Shown here in pieces: positions 23,504-33,419 of a DNA stretch of 64,000 bases. Made by a program: the position numbers and the translations under genes. Position 1 is the stretch's first letter. The number at the start of each line of letters is the position of its first letter. The stretch is from CAVXDY01 sp963721335 (lineage in GTDB: Bacteria > Actinomycetota > Thermoleophilia > Miltoncostaeales > Miltoncostaeaceae), in assembly GCA_963721335.1 (NCBI GenBank), contig CAVRIV010000002.1, forward strand, positions 62,001 through 126,000. Reading direction: 5' to 3'. Below the pieces are notes generated by a model. The model was not told where the DNA came from, ran no database searches, and worked only from the letters and a program-made list of their open reading frames with translations.

Positions 23504-23992
23504 TCAGAACGGGATGTCGCCGTCTCCCGAACCCGTCCCCGCCGCCGCGCCCGCAGGCTGCTTCTGATCGCTGCGATCCACCGGCAGGTCGCCGCCGGAG
23601 CCGGCCGCCGGGGCCTGGGACCAGCCGCCGGCCTGGGAGGAGTCGCCGCCGGCCTCGCCGCGCGAGTCCAGGAAGAAGACATCGCCGGCGATCACCTCGA
23701 CGCTCTGGCGCTTGGTGCCGTCCTGGGCCTGCCACTCGCGCCAGGACAGGCGCCCGTCGACGCCGATGCGCCGGCCCTTGGCCAGGTAGGTGGAGGCGGT
23801 CTCGGCCTGGCGGCCGAAGACGGTCACGTCGAAGTAGTTGCTCTTGTCGCCCCAGTTGCCGGCCTCATCGCGCGAGCGCGAGGAGACCGCCAGGCGGATC
23901 GAGCAGATCGGGTCGCCGCCCTGGGTGTGGCGCAGCTCCGGATCGCGCGTCAGGCGCCCCACCAGGGTGACGCGGTTCAGGTCGGCGGGCAT
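23504..23992 (-). CDS. ssb: Single-stranded DNA-binding protein
   Basis: 162 residues. OB fold at 1-110 with RVTLVGRLTRDPELRHT, NYFDVTVFGRQAE, YLAKGRRIGVDGRL and VEVIAGDVFFLDS, then a Gly/Gln-rich tail ending DGDIPF, the acidic tip that recruits repair proteins. The ATG at 23992 is chosen because AGGGGAG ends 5 nt upstream. An upstream in-frame ATG at 24007 lacks such a site. Monocistronic, so perhaps not the replication-operon ssb next to rpsF. Confidence 0.92.
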   Translation of the reverse strand: MPADLNRVTLVGRLTRDPELRHTQGGDPICSIRLAVSSRSRDEAGNWGDKSNYFDVTVFGRQAETASTYLAKGRRIGVDGRLSWREWQAQDGTKRQSVEVIAGDVFFLDSRGEAGGDSSQAGGWSQAPAAGSGGDLPVDRSDQKQPAGAAAGTGSGDGDIPF

Positions 23993-24120
23993 CCGAGCTC
24001 CCCTCATGGCCTTCGTGACACGGTCGGCTCTCATCCTGACCGGGGCCCCGGACGCAATCGACGCGCGGGCGTGCCGGCCGCGTGCCGGATGCGCGCCCGG
24101 CGGGGCGCGTGGGCGCCGTG

Positions 24121-24133
24121 CTCCCCCGGGGAG
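24121..24133 (-). terminator. Possible terminator after DsbA-like gene
   Basis: Short C/G hairpin (CTCCC and GGGAG, loop of three) just downstream of the minus-strand gene ending at 24142. Weak on its own. Confidence 0.3.
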
Positions 24134-24141
24134 GGGCTCGC

Positions 24142-24753
24142 TCAGCCCTCCTCGGCCCGGATGGCCCGAGCCCGGTCCACCGCACGCATGAGCACCTCGT
24201 GCGGCTGCGCGCCGCTCACCAGCACCCGTCCGTCCACGACGAACGCGGGGACGGCGTTGATGCCGTGCCGGCGCGCCACCTCGCTCGACGAGTCCACCGC
24301 CGCCCGGAACGCGCCGGCCTCGACCTCGGCCTGGGCCTCGTCGGGGTCGAGGCCGACGTCGGCGACGCACGGGCCGAGCACGTCCCACCCGCCGATGTCG
24401 CGACCCTCGGTCCAGTAGGCGTCCATCACGCGCTCGTGCAGGGCGTCGTGCGCTCCACGAGCCCGCGCCCACTCGCCCAGCTCCAGGGCCCGGCGCGTGT
24501 TGGGCACCCGCTCGGGATGCGGGTTGTAGACGAGCCCGGCCTCCTGGTTGAGCCGGCGCACGGCCTCGTGGACGGGACCGGGGTAGCGCCGCAGCAGGTC
24601 CTCGCGGGCGATTCCCTCGGGCGGGTACTCGGGGTGGAGGTCGAAGGGCAGCCAGTCGATCTCGGCGCCGACCTCGCGCCGCAGCCACGCGGCCCGCTCC
24701 CGCGCGACGTTGCAGAACGGGCACACGAAGTCGCTCCAGATCGTCACACTCAC
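24142..24753 (-). CDS. DsbA-family FrnE-like thiol oxidoreductase
   Basis: 203 residues. Starts almost directly with the active strand VTIWSDFVCPFCNVAR (CPFC redox pair), has the inserted helical domain (NQEAGLVYNPHPERVPNTRRALEL) and the cis-Pro region INAVPAFVVDG. This is the FrnE/2-hydroxychromene-isomerase-like subgroup, which is cytoplasmic: no signal peptide is present. The GTG at 24753 is supported by a leaderless -10 box 7 nt upstream. Role in thiol or oxidative homeostasis is inferred from family. Confidence 0.85.
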   Translation of the reverse strand: MSVTIWSDFVCPFCNVARERAAWLRREVGAEIDWLPFDLHPEYPPEGIAREDLLRRYPGPVHEAVRRLNQEAGLVYNPHPERVPNTRRALELGEWARARGAHDALHERVMDAYWTEGRDIGGWDVLGPCVADVGLDPDEAQAEVEAGAFRAAVDSSSEVARRHGINAVPAFVVDGRVLVSGAQPHEVLMRAVDRARAIRAEEG

Positions 24754-24760
24754 TCGATCG

Positions 24761-24766
24761 AGACTA
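24761..24766 (-). promoter_or_regulatory. -10 box of leaderless DsbA-like gene
   Basis: TAGTCT on the minus strand, 7 nt before the GTG at 24753. Confidence 0.5.
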
Positions 24767-24820
24767 CGTGACCCTCTCAGTGGTTTGCCGTTCGCTGGTC
24801 GCTCTTCCCGGCGGCCAGCC

Positions 24821-24907
24821 CCGCCGAAGGCGGAGCCGCCGGTCCGCAAATGCGGCCGGCCAGGCCGCATTTGGCGTCCCGCCGGGCCCACGTTTTCCGG
24901 GCCCGGC
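24821..24907. repeat. Three consecutive stem-loops between divergent genes
   Basis: Hairpins at 24821-24833 (5-bp stem, loop GAA), 24847-24873 (perfect 11-bp stem CAAATGCGGCC, 5-base loop) and 24881-24907 (perfect 9-bp stem GCCGGGCCC, loop ACGTTTTCC). Neighbouring genes point away on both sides, so simple terminators are unexpected here. The last hairpin ends two bases before the -10 box of the gene at 24922. Confidence 0.55.
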
Positions 24908-24908
24908 G

Positions 24909-24914
24909 TACGCT
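24909..24914 (+). promoter_or_regulatory. -10 box of a leaderless promoter
   Basis: TACGCT, exactly 7 nt before the GTG at 24922. Confidence 0.5.
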
Positions 24915-24921
24915 GTCACCC

Positions 24922-25683
24922 GTGGCCGACGGCAACTGGTTCTCCGACGCGTTCCCGGTCGTCCGCGCGTTCGACGAGGAGGTCATCCGCGCGGGCTTCC
25001 GTCCGGCGCAGATGACGCTGGTGGCCTTCCTCATCACCTTCGGCTGCGTCCGCGCCTACACCTACGCGACGCGCCTCGGCCGCGGACCCGGCAACCTCTC
25101 GGTGGGCGGCCAGCGCATCCACCACATGGTCCCGGGGATCTTCCTCCTCCTGGGGTCGGGGTTCGTGTCGATCGGCCTCGAGCCGAACATGCCGTTCTGG
25201 CTCTGGTGGCTGCTCCCCACCGCCTTCGGCGTGGGCGCCGCACTGGTGCTCGACGAGTACGCCCTGTGGCTCAACCTGCGCGACGTGTACTGGGCCGAGG
25301 AGGGCCGCCGCTCCATCGACGCCGTGATCATCGCGGCGACGCTGGCGGCCATCGTCGCCCTGGGCGCGCCGTTCTGGGGGGCCGTCATCTCCGGCGCCGA
25401 CCCCGCCGGCGGCGCCCTGATCGTGGCCTATCACGGGCTCAGCGTGATCTCGGCCGTCATCTGCCTGCTCAAGGGGAAGCGGATCGTCGGCGTGATCGGC
25501 TTCCTCCTGTGGCCGGTGGGCCTCGTCGGCGCGGTGCGCCTGGCGCAGCCCGACTCGTTCTGGGCCCGGCGCCTCTACGAGCCCGAGAAGCTGGCACGGT
25601 CGGTGGAGCGGTACCCGGAGGACGAGACGAAGGAGCCGCCGGCGCCGCGGAACCGGGAGCGGAGCCGCTCGGCGCCGGTCTGA
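24922..25683 (+). CDS. Integral membrane protein of unknown function
   Basis: 253 residues with about six membrane spans. A conserved-looking RIHHMVPGIFLLLG and DEYALWLNLRDVYW flank the central spans. His and Asp/Glu residues close to membrane segments could bind a metal, but this is inference. The C-terminal 40 residues are charged and cytoplasmic. GTG start set by the -10 box. I recognise no named family. Confidence 0.7.
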   Translation: MADGNWFSDAFPVVRAFDEEVIRAGFRPAQMTLVAFLITFGCVRAYTYATRLGRGPGNLSVGGQRIHHMVPGIFLLLGSGFVSIGLEPNMPFWLWWLLPTAFGVGAALVLDEYALWLNLRDVYWAEEGRRSIDAVIIAATLAAIVALGAPFWGAVISGADPAGGALIVAYHGLSVISAVICLLKGKRIVGVIGFLLWPVGLVGAVRLAQPDSFWARRLYEPEKLARSVERYPEDETKEPPAPRNRERSRSAPV

Positions 25684-25688
25684 CGGAG

Positions 25689-26111
25689 ATGGCCGATTTC
25701 CCGCTCACGGGTGGCTGCAACTGCGGGGCGGTCCGATTCGAGGTGACCGGGCCGCTCGTCGTCGCCAGCTATTGCCACTGCACGCGCTGCCAGCGTCGCA
25801 GCGGAGCGGCGGCGTCGGCGAACGCCCACCCCGCACCCGGCACGTTCCGGATCGTGGCGGGCGAGGACAGGCTCCGGGTCTGGAAGCCCGATGACGGTGG
25901 CGAGAAATGGTTCTGCGGCGACTGCGGCTCCTCGCTCTTCGGCCGCAATCCCGGTCACGCCGATCCGATCGGCATCCGGATGGGAGCGTTCGACGGCGAT
26001 CCGGGGATCCGGCCGAGCGTCCGCCAGTTCGTCGCCCATGCCGCGTCCTGGGAGGCGATCCCCGACGATGGACTGCCCCGCCACCCCGAGAGTCGCCACG
26101 CGCCGCCGTGA
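25689..26111 (+). CDS. GFA/CENP-V-family zinc protein
   Basis: 140 residues. The family's cysteine set is complete: GGCNCGAVRF, YCHCTRCQRRSG and FCGDCGSSLF, which bind two zinc ions in glutathione-dependent formaldehyde-activating-type proteins. Actinobacteria generally lack glutathione, so the original enzyme name is probably wrong for this protein. It starts 5 nt after the preceding membrane-protein gene and probably shares its mRNA. Confidence 0.85.
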   Translation: MADFPLTGGCNCGAVRFEVTGPLVVASYCHCTRCQRRSGAAASANAHPAPGTFRIVAGEDRLRVWKPDDGGEKWFCGDCGSSLFGRNPGHADPIGIRMGAFDGDPGIRPSVRQFVAHAASWEAIPDDGLPRHPESRHAPP

Positions 26112-26124
26112 CGCCCCGCGCGCC

Positions 26125-26994
26125 CTAGGCCGTCTCGTCCCCCTGCTCGCGCAGGAAGCGCTCCAGCTCCTCGGCCAGCTCGTCGCCCGTGGGGAGCGGG
26201 CCGAAGCTGGAGGGCTCGTCGGCGGCCCCCGCCTCGAGCTGCTCCACCAACTGCTGCAGCCGCGGCTCGGCCGCGACGGCGCGGGAGACCTGGCCCTCGA
26301 AGGTGGCCGCGGCCTTCTCCAGCTCCCCGGCGTCCATGCTCACGCCGCTCACCTGCTCGAGCGCCCGCACCAGGGCGAGGCTCCCCTTCGTGTTGGTGAG
26401 CCCGGCGGCGTAGTGCGACACCGGCGCCCACAGGGACACGGCGTCCATGCCCCGGTCCACCGCCGCCTGGTGCAGCACGCCCACGATGCCCGTGGGCCCC
26501 GTGTAGCTCGGCTGCCGGAAGCCGAGATCGGCGATCAGGTCGGGGTGCGACGCCATGCCGGTGAGCCGTACCGGGCGGCTGTGCACCACGTCCGCGAGCA
26601 GCGAGCCCATCGTCACCACGCGCCGCACGCCGAGCTGGCCGGCCACGTCCAGGATGAGCCCGCAGAAGGTGCGCCACCGGACCGAGGGCTCGGCGCCCGC
26701 GGCCAGCACCAGGTCGTGCTGCGCCCCGGGCACCTCGGCGGTCAGGATCTCCATGTCGGGCCAGACGATCTCCGACGCGTCGGGCGACGACAGGTCCACG
26801 AGCGGGCGGGTGGCCTGGAAGTCGTAGAAGCCCTCCGGGTCGATCGTGGCCACCCGCTCAGCGGCGAAGCGCTCGCCCACGAACGTGAGAGCGTGGGACG
26901 CCGCGGCGGCCGCGTCGTTCCAGCCCCCGAAGGCCGCCACCATCACCGGCTCCCGAAGGCCCTCCGGGCGCCGATCCCAGCGGAGCTCGTCCAT
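26125..26994 (-). CDS. PAC2-family protein
   Basis: 289 residues. PAC2 fold signature AAFGGWNDAAAAAS near the N-terminus, then RVVTMGSLLADVVHSRPVRL and SLWAPVSHYAAGLTNTKGSLAL. Named after eukaryotic proteasome assembly chaperone 2, and common in actinobacteria as ATP-grasp-associated or proteasome-linked proteins of unclear function. The C-terminal 70 residues are helical and acidic. Single gene, convergent with the GFA gene. Confidence 0.85.
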   Translation of the reverse strand: MDELRWDRRPEGLREPVMVAAFGGWNDAAAAASHALTFVGERFAAERVATIDPEGFYDFQATRPLVDLSSPDASEIVWPDMEILTAEVPGAQHDLVLAAGAEPSVRWRTFCGLILDVAGQLGVRRVVTMGSLLADVVHSRPVRLTGMASHPDLIADLGFRQPSYTGPTGIVGVLHQAAVDRGMDAVSLWAPVSHYAAGLTNTKGSLALVRALEQVSGVSMDAGELEKAAATFEGQVSRAVAAEPRLQQLVEQLEAGAADEPSSFGPLPTGDELAEELERFLREQGDETA

Positions 26995-27034
26995 GGGGTG
27001 ATGTTGCCAGGCCGGGGGGCTCCCCGCTCGTTCC

Positions 27035-27214
27035 CTAGGAGCCGGCCCCCGCCAGGGTCTGCTGGGCGGCGATCACGCGGTCCCATGCCAGCTCCTCGGC
27101 CCGCTCGTACTCGGCCGTCGTGGCGTAGAGGTGCGAGTTGCGTGAGACCGCGAGGTAGTCGCTGGTGGCGCGCTCGAGCTCTTGGCTCGGGTCGAGGATG
27201 ACGCTTGCGCTCAT
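27035..27214 (-). CDS. Small hypothetical protein
   Basis: 59 residues, acidic and helical (QELERATSDYLAVSRN, YERAEELAWDRVIAAQQ). The ATG follows a strong GGAGGGGAG site. Upstream (27242-27261) a CGACGAC/GTCGTCG hairpin sits in the leader, so it has an untranslated region, unlike the leaderless genes nearby. No family recognised. Confidence 0.55.
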   Translation of the reverse strand: MSASVILDPSQELERATSDYLAVSRNSHLYATTAEYERAEELAWDRVIAAQQTLAGAGS

Positions 27215-27383
27215 CGGGTCTCCCCTCCTACGTGGGCGGCCCGACGACGCTGCGGTCGTCGTAGCCAGGTAGCCGAGGGTTACAGAACGCGCGCCGCTGC
27301 GCCCTGGCCATCGGGCCAGGTCGGCCCCTGGGCGGACTGACGGCGCGGCCCGTGACGTCCGCACCGTCTTTGGAGGGTCATTC

Positions 27384-27403
27384 GGCCGCGCCCGCGCGCG
27401 GCC
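27384..27403 (-). terminator. Terminator hairpin after ABC exporter
   Basis: Perfect 8-bp stem (GGCCGCGC and complement) with a 4-base loop, 25 nt past the stop of the ABC exporter. Confidence 0.45.
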
Positions 27404-27427
27404 ACCTCCCGCACGGCGCGGGGGGCG

Positions 27428-29206
<1,779 letters not shown>

Positions 29207-29231
29207 GCGGCGGCCAGCCTGGCAAAGCACG

Positions 29232-29261
29232 CGCCTGACCGCCCCGGCGGGCGGTCAGGCG
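29232..29261 (-). terminator. Terminator of ahcY
   Basis: Perfect 13-bp stem (CGCCTGACCGCCC and complement) around CGGC, 9 nt beyond the ahcY stop codon. Confidence 0.65.
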
Positions 29262-29270
29262 GCCCTGGTC

Positions 29271-30728
29271 TCAGTAGCGGTAGTGGTCGGGCTTGAAGGG
29301 GCCCTGCACCGGCACGCCGATGTAGTCCGCCTGCTCCTCGCTGAGCGTGGTCAGGCGCACGCCGAGCGCCTCCAGGTGCAGCCGCGCCACCTTCTCGTCG
29401 AGGTGCTTGGGCAGCACGTAGACCTGCCTGTCGTAGTCGTCGTTCTTCGTCCACAGCTCGATCTGGGCGATCGTCTGGTTGCTGAACGAGTTGGACATCA
29501 CGAACGACGGGTGCCCGGTGGCGTTGCCCAGGTTCAGCAGGCGCCCCTCCGAGAGCAGGATGATCCCGTGCCCGTCGGGGAACACCCACTCGTCCACCTG
29601 GGGCTTGATGTTCACCCGCCGGACGCCCGGGAACTCCTGGAGCCCGGCCATGTCGATCTCGTTGTCGAAGTGCCCGATGTTGCCCACGATCGCCTGGTGC
29701 TTCATGCGGGCCATGTCGCCGGCGGTGATGATCCCCTTGTTGCCGGTGGCGGTGATGAAGATGTCCGCGCTCTCGACCACGTCGTCGAGCGTCGCCACCT
29801 GGTAGCCCTGCATGGCCGCCTGGAGCGCGCAGATCGGGTCGATCTCGGTCACCACGACCCGGGCGCCCTGGGCGCGCAGCGACTCGGCGCACCCCTTGCC
29901 CACGTCGCCGAAGCCGCAGACCACGGCCAGCTTGCCGCCGATCATCACGTCGGTGGCGCGGTTGATGCCGTCGATCAGGGAGTGGCGGACGCCGTAGAGG
30001 TTGTCGAACTTCGACTTCGTGACGGAGTCGTTGACGTTGATCGCCGGGAACAGCAGGTCGCCCTTCTCGGCCAGCTGGTAGAGCCGGTGGACGCCGGTGG
30101 TGGTCTCCTCGGTCACGCCCTTGATGCCGGCGGCGATCGTGGTCCAGCGCTTCGGGTCCTCGCGCAGCGAGTGGCGCAGGACCCCCAGGATGACCCGCTC
30201 CTCCTCGGAGCCGGCCGTCGCGTCGTCGGGCACCGCCCCCTTCCCCTCGTACTCCCTGCCCATGTGCACCAGCAGCGTGGCGTCGCCGCCGTCGTCGAGG
30301 AGCATGTTGGGGCCGCCCCCGCCGGGCCAGCGCAGCACCTGCTCGGTGCACCACCAGTAGTCCTCGAGGGTCTCGCCCTTCCAGGCGTAGACCGGCACGC
30401 CGGCGGGCTCCTCGGGCGTCCCCGCCGGACCCACCACGATCGCGGCCGCGGCGTGGTCCTGGGTGGAGAAGATGTTGCAGGAGCACCAGCGGACCTCCGC
30501 CCCGAGGGACGTGAGGGTCTCGATCAGCACCGCCGTCTGGATGGTCATGTGCAGCGAGCCGGTGATGCGGGCGCCCTTCAGCGGCTGTCGTTCGGCGTAC
30601 TCCTCGCGAATCGCCATCAGCCCCGGCATCTCATGCTCGGCGAGGCTGATCTCCTTCCGGCCGAATGCGGCGAGCGAGAGATCGGCCACCTTGAAGTCGG
30701 CAGCGGCGGGCGGGGCGGTGGTCGTCAT
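29271..30728 (-). CDS. ahcY: Adenosylhomocysteinase
   Basis: 485 residues, normal length. Cytoplasmic NAD-dependent hydrolase that removes S-adenosylhomocysteine. Catalytic and cofactor segments present: SLHMTIQTAVLIETL, SCNIFSTQDHAAAA, NVNDSVTKSKFDNLYG, the Rossmann motif VVCGFGDVGKGCAESL, GNIGHFDNEID, and the C-terminal KPDHYRY used for NAD binding by the partner subunit. The ATG overlaps the stop of the nhaA-DsbA gene (ATGA), so it is translated from the same mRNA. No SAM or SAH riboswitch is placed directly before it. Confidence 0.97.
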   Translation of the reverse strand: MTTTAPPAAADFKVADLSLAAFGRKEISLAEHEMPGLMAIREEYAERQPLKGARITGSLHMTIQTAVLIETLTSLGAEVRWCSCNIFSTQDHAAAAIVVGPAGTPEEPAGVPVYAWKGETLEDYWWCTEQVLRWPGGGGPNMLLDDGGDATLLVHMGREYEGKGAVPDDATAGSEEERVILGVLRHSLREDPKRWTTIAAGIKGVTEETTTGVHRLYQLAEKGDLLFPAINVNDSVTKSKFDNLYGVRHSLIDGINRATDVMIGGKLAVVCGFGDVGKGCAESLRAQGARVVVTEIDPICALQAAMQGYQVATLDDVVESADIFITATGNKGIITAGDMARMKHQAIVGNIGHFDNEIDMAGLQEFPGVRRVNIKPQVDEWVFPDGHGIILLSEGRLLNLGNATGHPSFVMSNSFSNQTIAQIELWTKNDDYDRQVYVLPKHLDEKVARLHLEALGVRLTTLSEEQADYIGVPVQGPFKPDHYRY

Positions 30729-32653
30729 GCGGTCTCCGTCGGATCGTCGATACCGTCACGGCCGACGCTAGCAGGCATCGCCGGAGGCCTCCGCGCCTCG
30801 ATCAGGCGCGCCCCCAGGGTCGCGGCGTCGTAGGCGCCGTAGTGCAGGCGGCCGCCGATGAAGAAGGTCGGCGTCCCCGTGACGCCGCTCGCCTCGGCCG
30901 ACGCGACGTCGTCGCGCACCCGCTGCGCGTACACCCCCTCGGCGAGCTCGCGCGAGAACCGCTCCATGTCGAGGCCGATGGCCTCGGCGTGACCCAGCAG
31001 GTCGTCGGGCTCCAGCTCGTCCTGGTGGGCGAAGAGCCGGTCGTGCATCTCCCAGAAGCGCCCCTGCGCGGCGGCGGCCTCGGCCGCCTCGGCGGCGAGC
31101 TCGGCGTGCGGGTGGACGTCGGTGAGCGGCAGGTTGCGCACCACGTAGCGCAGGTCGTCGCCGAACCGCTGGCGCAGGGACGGGCCCAGGCTGGTGGCGC
31201 GCGCGCAGAAGGGGCACTCGAAGTCGGAGAACTCCACCAGGGTGAGCGGCGCGTCAACCGGGCCCCGGATGTGGTCCCGCGCGGGGTCGACCGGCGGATC
31301 GAGCACGGGGGCGCCGAGCACGCGGCCCTGCGAGCGCGCCCTCACGGCGATGACCTGGAAGACGCCCCATCCCAGCAGCGCCGCGACGGTGGAGGCGGTC
31401 AGCACGCCGATCTTCGCCTCGTCCCGCAGCTGGGGGGAGGTGAAGGCCAGGTCCACGATGAAGAGCGAGACCGTGAAGCCGATGCCCGTGAGGGCCGCCC
31501 CGCCGAGCACCTCGGCCGGGCCCACGCCCCGCGGCAGCTCGCCCAGGCGCGCGCGCGCCGCGGCGAGGCTGGTGGCGCCGACCCCGATCAGCTTGCCCAC
31601 CACCAGGCCGAGGATGACGCCGACGCCCACCGCGGAGGTCCACGCGTCGCGCAGGGCGCCCCCGTCGATCTCCACGCCCGCGTTCGCCAGCGCGAAGAGC
31701 GGGACCACCACGAAGCTGGTCCAGGGGTGCAGGAGCTCCTGCAGCCGCTCGTTGGGCGACACGGCGCGCTCGACGCTGAGCTTGGCCGAGCGGGCCAGCG
31801 CCGGCACGGGCGACTGGCGGAAGGCCTTCGTCAGCGCCGCCGCCTGCTCGACCTCCTCGCGCCGCGGGGGGTACACGGCGATGGCGACGGCGATCAGGAC
31901 CCCGGCGATGGCCGGGTGGACCCCGGACTCGAGCATCGCCGCCCACAGCACCGCCCCCACCAGGAAGTAGGCCGGCCCGCGCCAGACCTGCAGCCGCCCC
32001 AGGGCCAGGATCACGAGCACGCACGCCCCCGCCAGCAGGAGCGGCAGCACCTTCACGTCGTCGGAGTAGAAGAACGCGATGATCGCCAGGGCGGCGACGT
32101 CGTCCACGATCGAGAGCGTGAGCAGGAAGACCCGCAGCTGGGTGGGGGCTCCCTGGCCCACCAGCGCGAGCACGCCCAGGGCGAAGGCGGTGTCGGTGGA
32201 GATCGCCACGCCCCATCCCTGCGCCGCGTCGCCCGACGGGTTCACGGCCAGGTAGATGGCCGCCGGCACCAGGATCCCCGCGCAGGCCGCGAGCGCCGGG
32301 ATCCTCAACCGCATCTTGTCGGTCAGCTCGCCCACCGCCATCTCGCGGCGCAGCTCGAGGCCGACGACGAAGAAGAAGAAGACCATCAGCCCGTCGTTGA
32401 CCCAGTGGCGCAGGTCCTCGGTGATGCCGTGGTCGCCGAGGCGGACCGACAGCTCGGTCGTCCAGAGCTCGTCGTAGCTCGACGCGAACGGAGAGTTCAC
32501 CCAGACGAGCGCCGCGACCGTCGCGGCCAGCAGGAGCCCGGCCGACCCCGCCTCGGTGGCGATGAAGGTGCGCAGGGGAGAGGCGAGCTGCTGGGCGAGG
32601 CGGCGGCTGCGCGACGGCGTGCGGTCGGTGCTTCCCAGGGTCCCGGTCGACAT
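30725..32653 (-). CDS. nhaA: NhaA Na+/H+ antiporter fused to a DsbA-like domain
   Basis: 642 residues. Residues 20-405 are NhaA: VFFFFVVGLELRREM, the paired ion-binding aspartates in TLSIVDDVAALAIIAFF, and GIGFTVSLFI. Residues 430-620 are a DsbA/Thioredoxin_4-type domain with DFECPFCARA and the cis-Pro region TGTPTFFIGG. Such fusions are known in actinobacteria. The redox domain may regulate the antiporter or use it as an anchor. The ATG at 32653 is chosen because TACTGT lies 8 nt upstream. A longer frame from 32698 would run through that promoter. Confidence 0.9.
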   Translation of the reverse strand: MSTGTLGSTDRTPSRSRRLAQQLASPLRTFIATEAGSAGLLLAATVAALVWVNSPFASSYDELWTTELSVRLGDHGITEDLRHWVNDGLMVFFFFVVGLELRREMAVGELTDKMRLRIPALAACAGILVPAAIYLAVNPSGDAAQGWGVAISTDTAFALGVLALVGQGAPTQLRVFLLTLSIVDDVAALAIIAFFYSDDVKVLPLLLAGACVLVILALGRLQVWRGPAYFLVGAVLWAAMLESGVHPAIAGVLIAVAIAVYPPRREEVEQAAALTKAFRQSPVPALARSAKLSVERAVSPNERLQELLHPWTSFVVVPLFALANAGVEIDGGALRDAWTSAVGVGVILGLVVGKLIGVGATSLAAARARLGELPRGVGPAEVLGGAALTGIGFTVSLFIVDLAFTSPQLRDEAKIGVLTASTVAALLGWGVFQVIAVRARSQGRVLGAPVLDPPVDPARDHIRGPVDAPLTLVEFSDFECPFCARATSLGPSLRQRFGDDLRYVVRNLPLTDVHPHAELAAEAAEAAAAQGRFWEMHDRLFAHQDELEPDDLLGHAEAIGLDMERFSRELAEGVYAQRVRDDVASAEASGVTGTPTFFIGGRLHYGAYDAATLGARLIEARRPPAMPASVGRDGIDDPTETA

Positions 32654-32661
32654 CAGGCGGG

Positions 32662-32667
32662 ACAGTA
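32662..32667 (-). promoter_or_regulatory. -10 box of leaderless nhaA-ahcY promoter
   Basis: TACTGT on the minus strand, 8 nt before the ATG at 32653, which decides between two possible starts. Confidence 0.45.
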
Positions 32668-32697
32668 ACCGCGGTCCCGGGGCCGGGAGCCCTCGCA

Positions 32698-32703
32698 TAG
32701 GCT
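32698..32703 (+). promoter_or_regulatory. -10 box of a leaderless promoter
   Basis: TAGGCT, 6 nt before the GTG at 32710. Confidence 0.5.
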
Positions 32704-32709
32704 GGCTCC

Positions 32710-33348
32710 GTGCCCCACCAGAGCATCGATGAGATCGTCGGGCTGCTGGAGGCCGCGCGGGTCGAGGCCGTGCCGCAGGGGCCCTACGTTCGCACCGCCG
32801 CCGCGAGCTACCGCCAGATGAGCCACGAGGTGCTCCGGCAGAGCCACGCCCACGACGCGGTCGAGCGGCCGGACGCGGCCGCCCGGTACGAGCACGCCGC
32901 GACCGCGATGCACCTCTGGACGCGCCAGGGCCCCGGCGGCGCTCCGTGGGTGGCGCTGGTCTCCAGCGTCAGCCGGACGGAGAAGGGCATCGTGCCGAAC
33001 GCCGGCTACCGGGTGCTCACCGAGAGCCCCGAGGAGGCCGCCGGGCTCGCGCGGGATCCGAGCCGTGCGCTCGCCACCCTGCTCACCCGCCACGGGGTCA
33101 CGTACTACGACGGGCGGCAGCGGATCTACTTCACGCCCCAGCACCTGGTGAACCTCCCGGGCCCCCTCGAGACCCTCGGGCCGGACGCCTTCGCCCGGGC
33201 GGTGGGCCTGGAGGAGCCCGCCCAGGGCTCCCAGTTGGCCGTCAACGTCGCGGTCTCGACGGGCAGGGACGGCACCACGCGCCTCTCGTGGCTCTTCGTG
33301 CTCGACCTCACCGCCTACGAGCGGGAGGCGCGCGCGCGTCACCGCTGA
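32710..33348 (+). CDS. Hypothetical protein
   Basis: 212 residues, soluble, no signal peptide. The first 75 residues are helical. The middle part (MHLWTRQGPGGAPWVALVSSV) and the end (LSWLFVLDLTAYEREAR) look like an alpha/beta sensor fold, but I recognise no family. A charged, histidine-containing helix (MSHEVLRQSHAHDAVE) is notable. GTG start set by the leaderless -10 box. Confidence 0.6.
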   Translation: MPHQSIDEIVGLLEAARVEAVPQGPYVRTAAASYRQMSHEVLRQSHAHDAVERPDAAARYEHAATAMHLWTRQGPGGAPWVALVSSVSRTEKGIVPNAGYRVLTESPEEAAGLARDPSRALATLLTRHGVTYYDGRQRIYFTPQHLVNLPGPLETLGPDAFARAVGLEEPAQGSQLAVNVAVSTGRDGTTRLSWLFVLDLTAYEREARARHR

Positions 33349-33419
33349 CCCTCGCCCGGCGCGCGGCGGCGGTGTTACGGTCGCGGCACAACTCGCCCGA
33401 CCCAGACTGGGGGTGAATC

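Noticed and set aside
24821..24907. Hairpins as a CRISPR fragment or insertion-sequence end
   Set aside because: The stems differ from each other, there are no repeats with spacers, and no transposase or target duplication is seen. No CRISPR array, tRNA, rRNA or transposase was noticed anywhere in the window.
30728..30800. SAM or SAH riboswitch before ahcY
   Set aside because: The ahcY start overlaps the preceding nhaA-DsbA coding sequence, so there is no leader to hold one.
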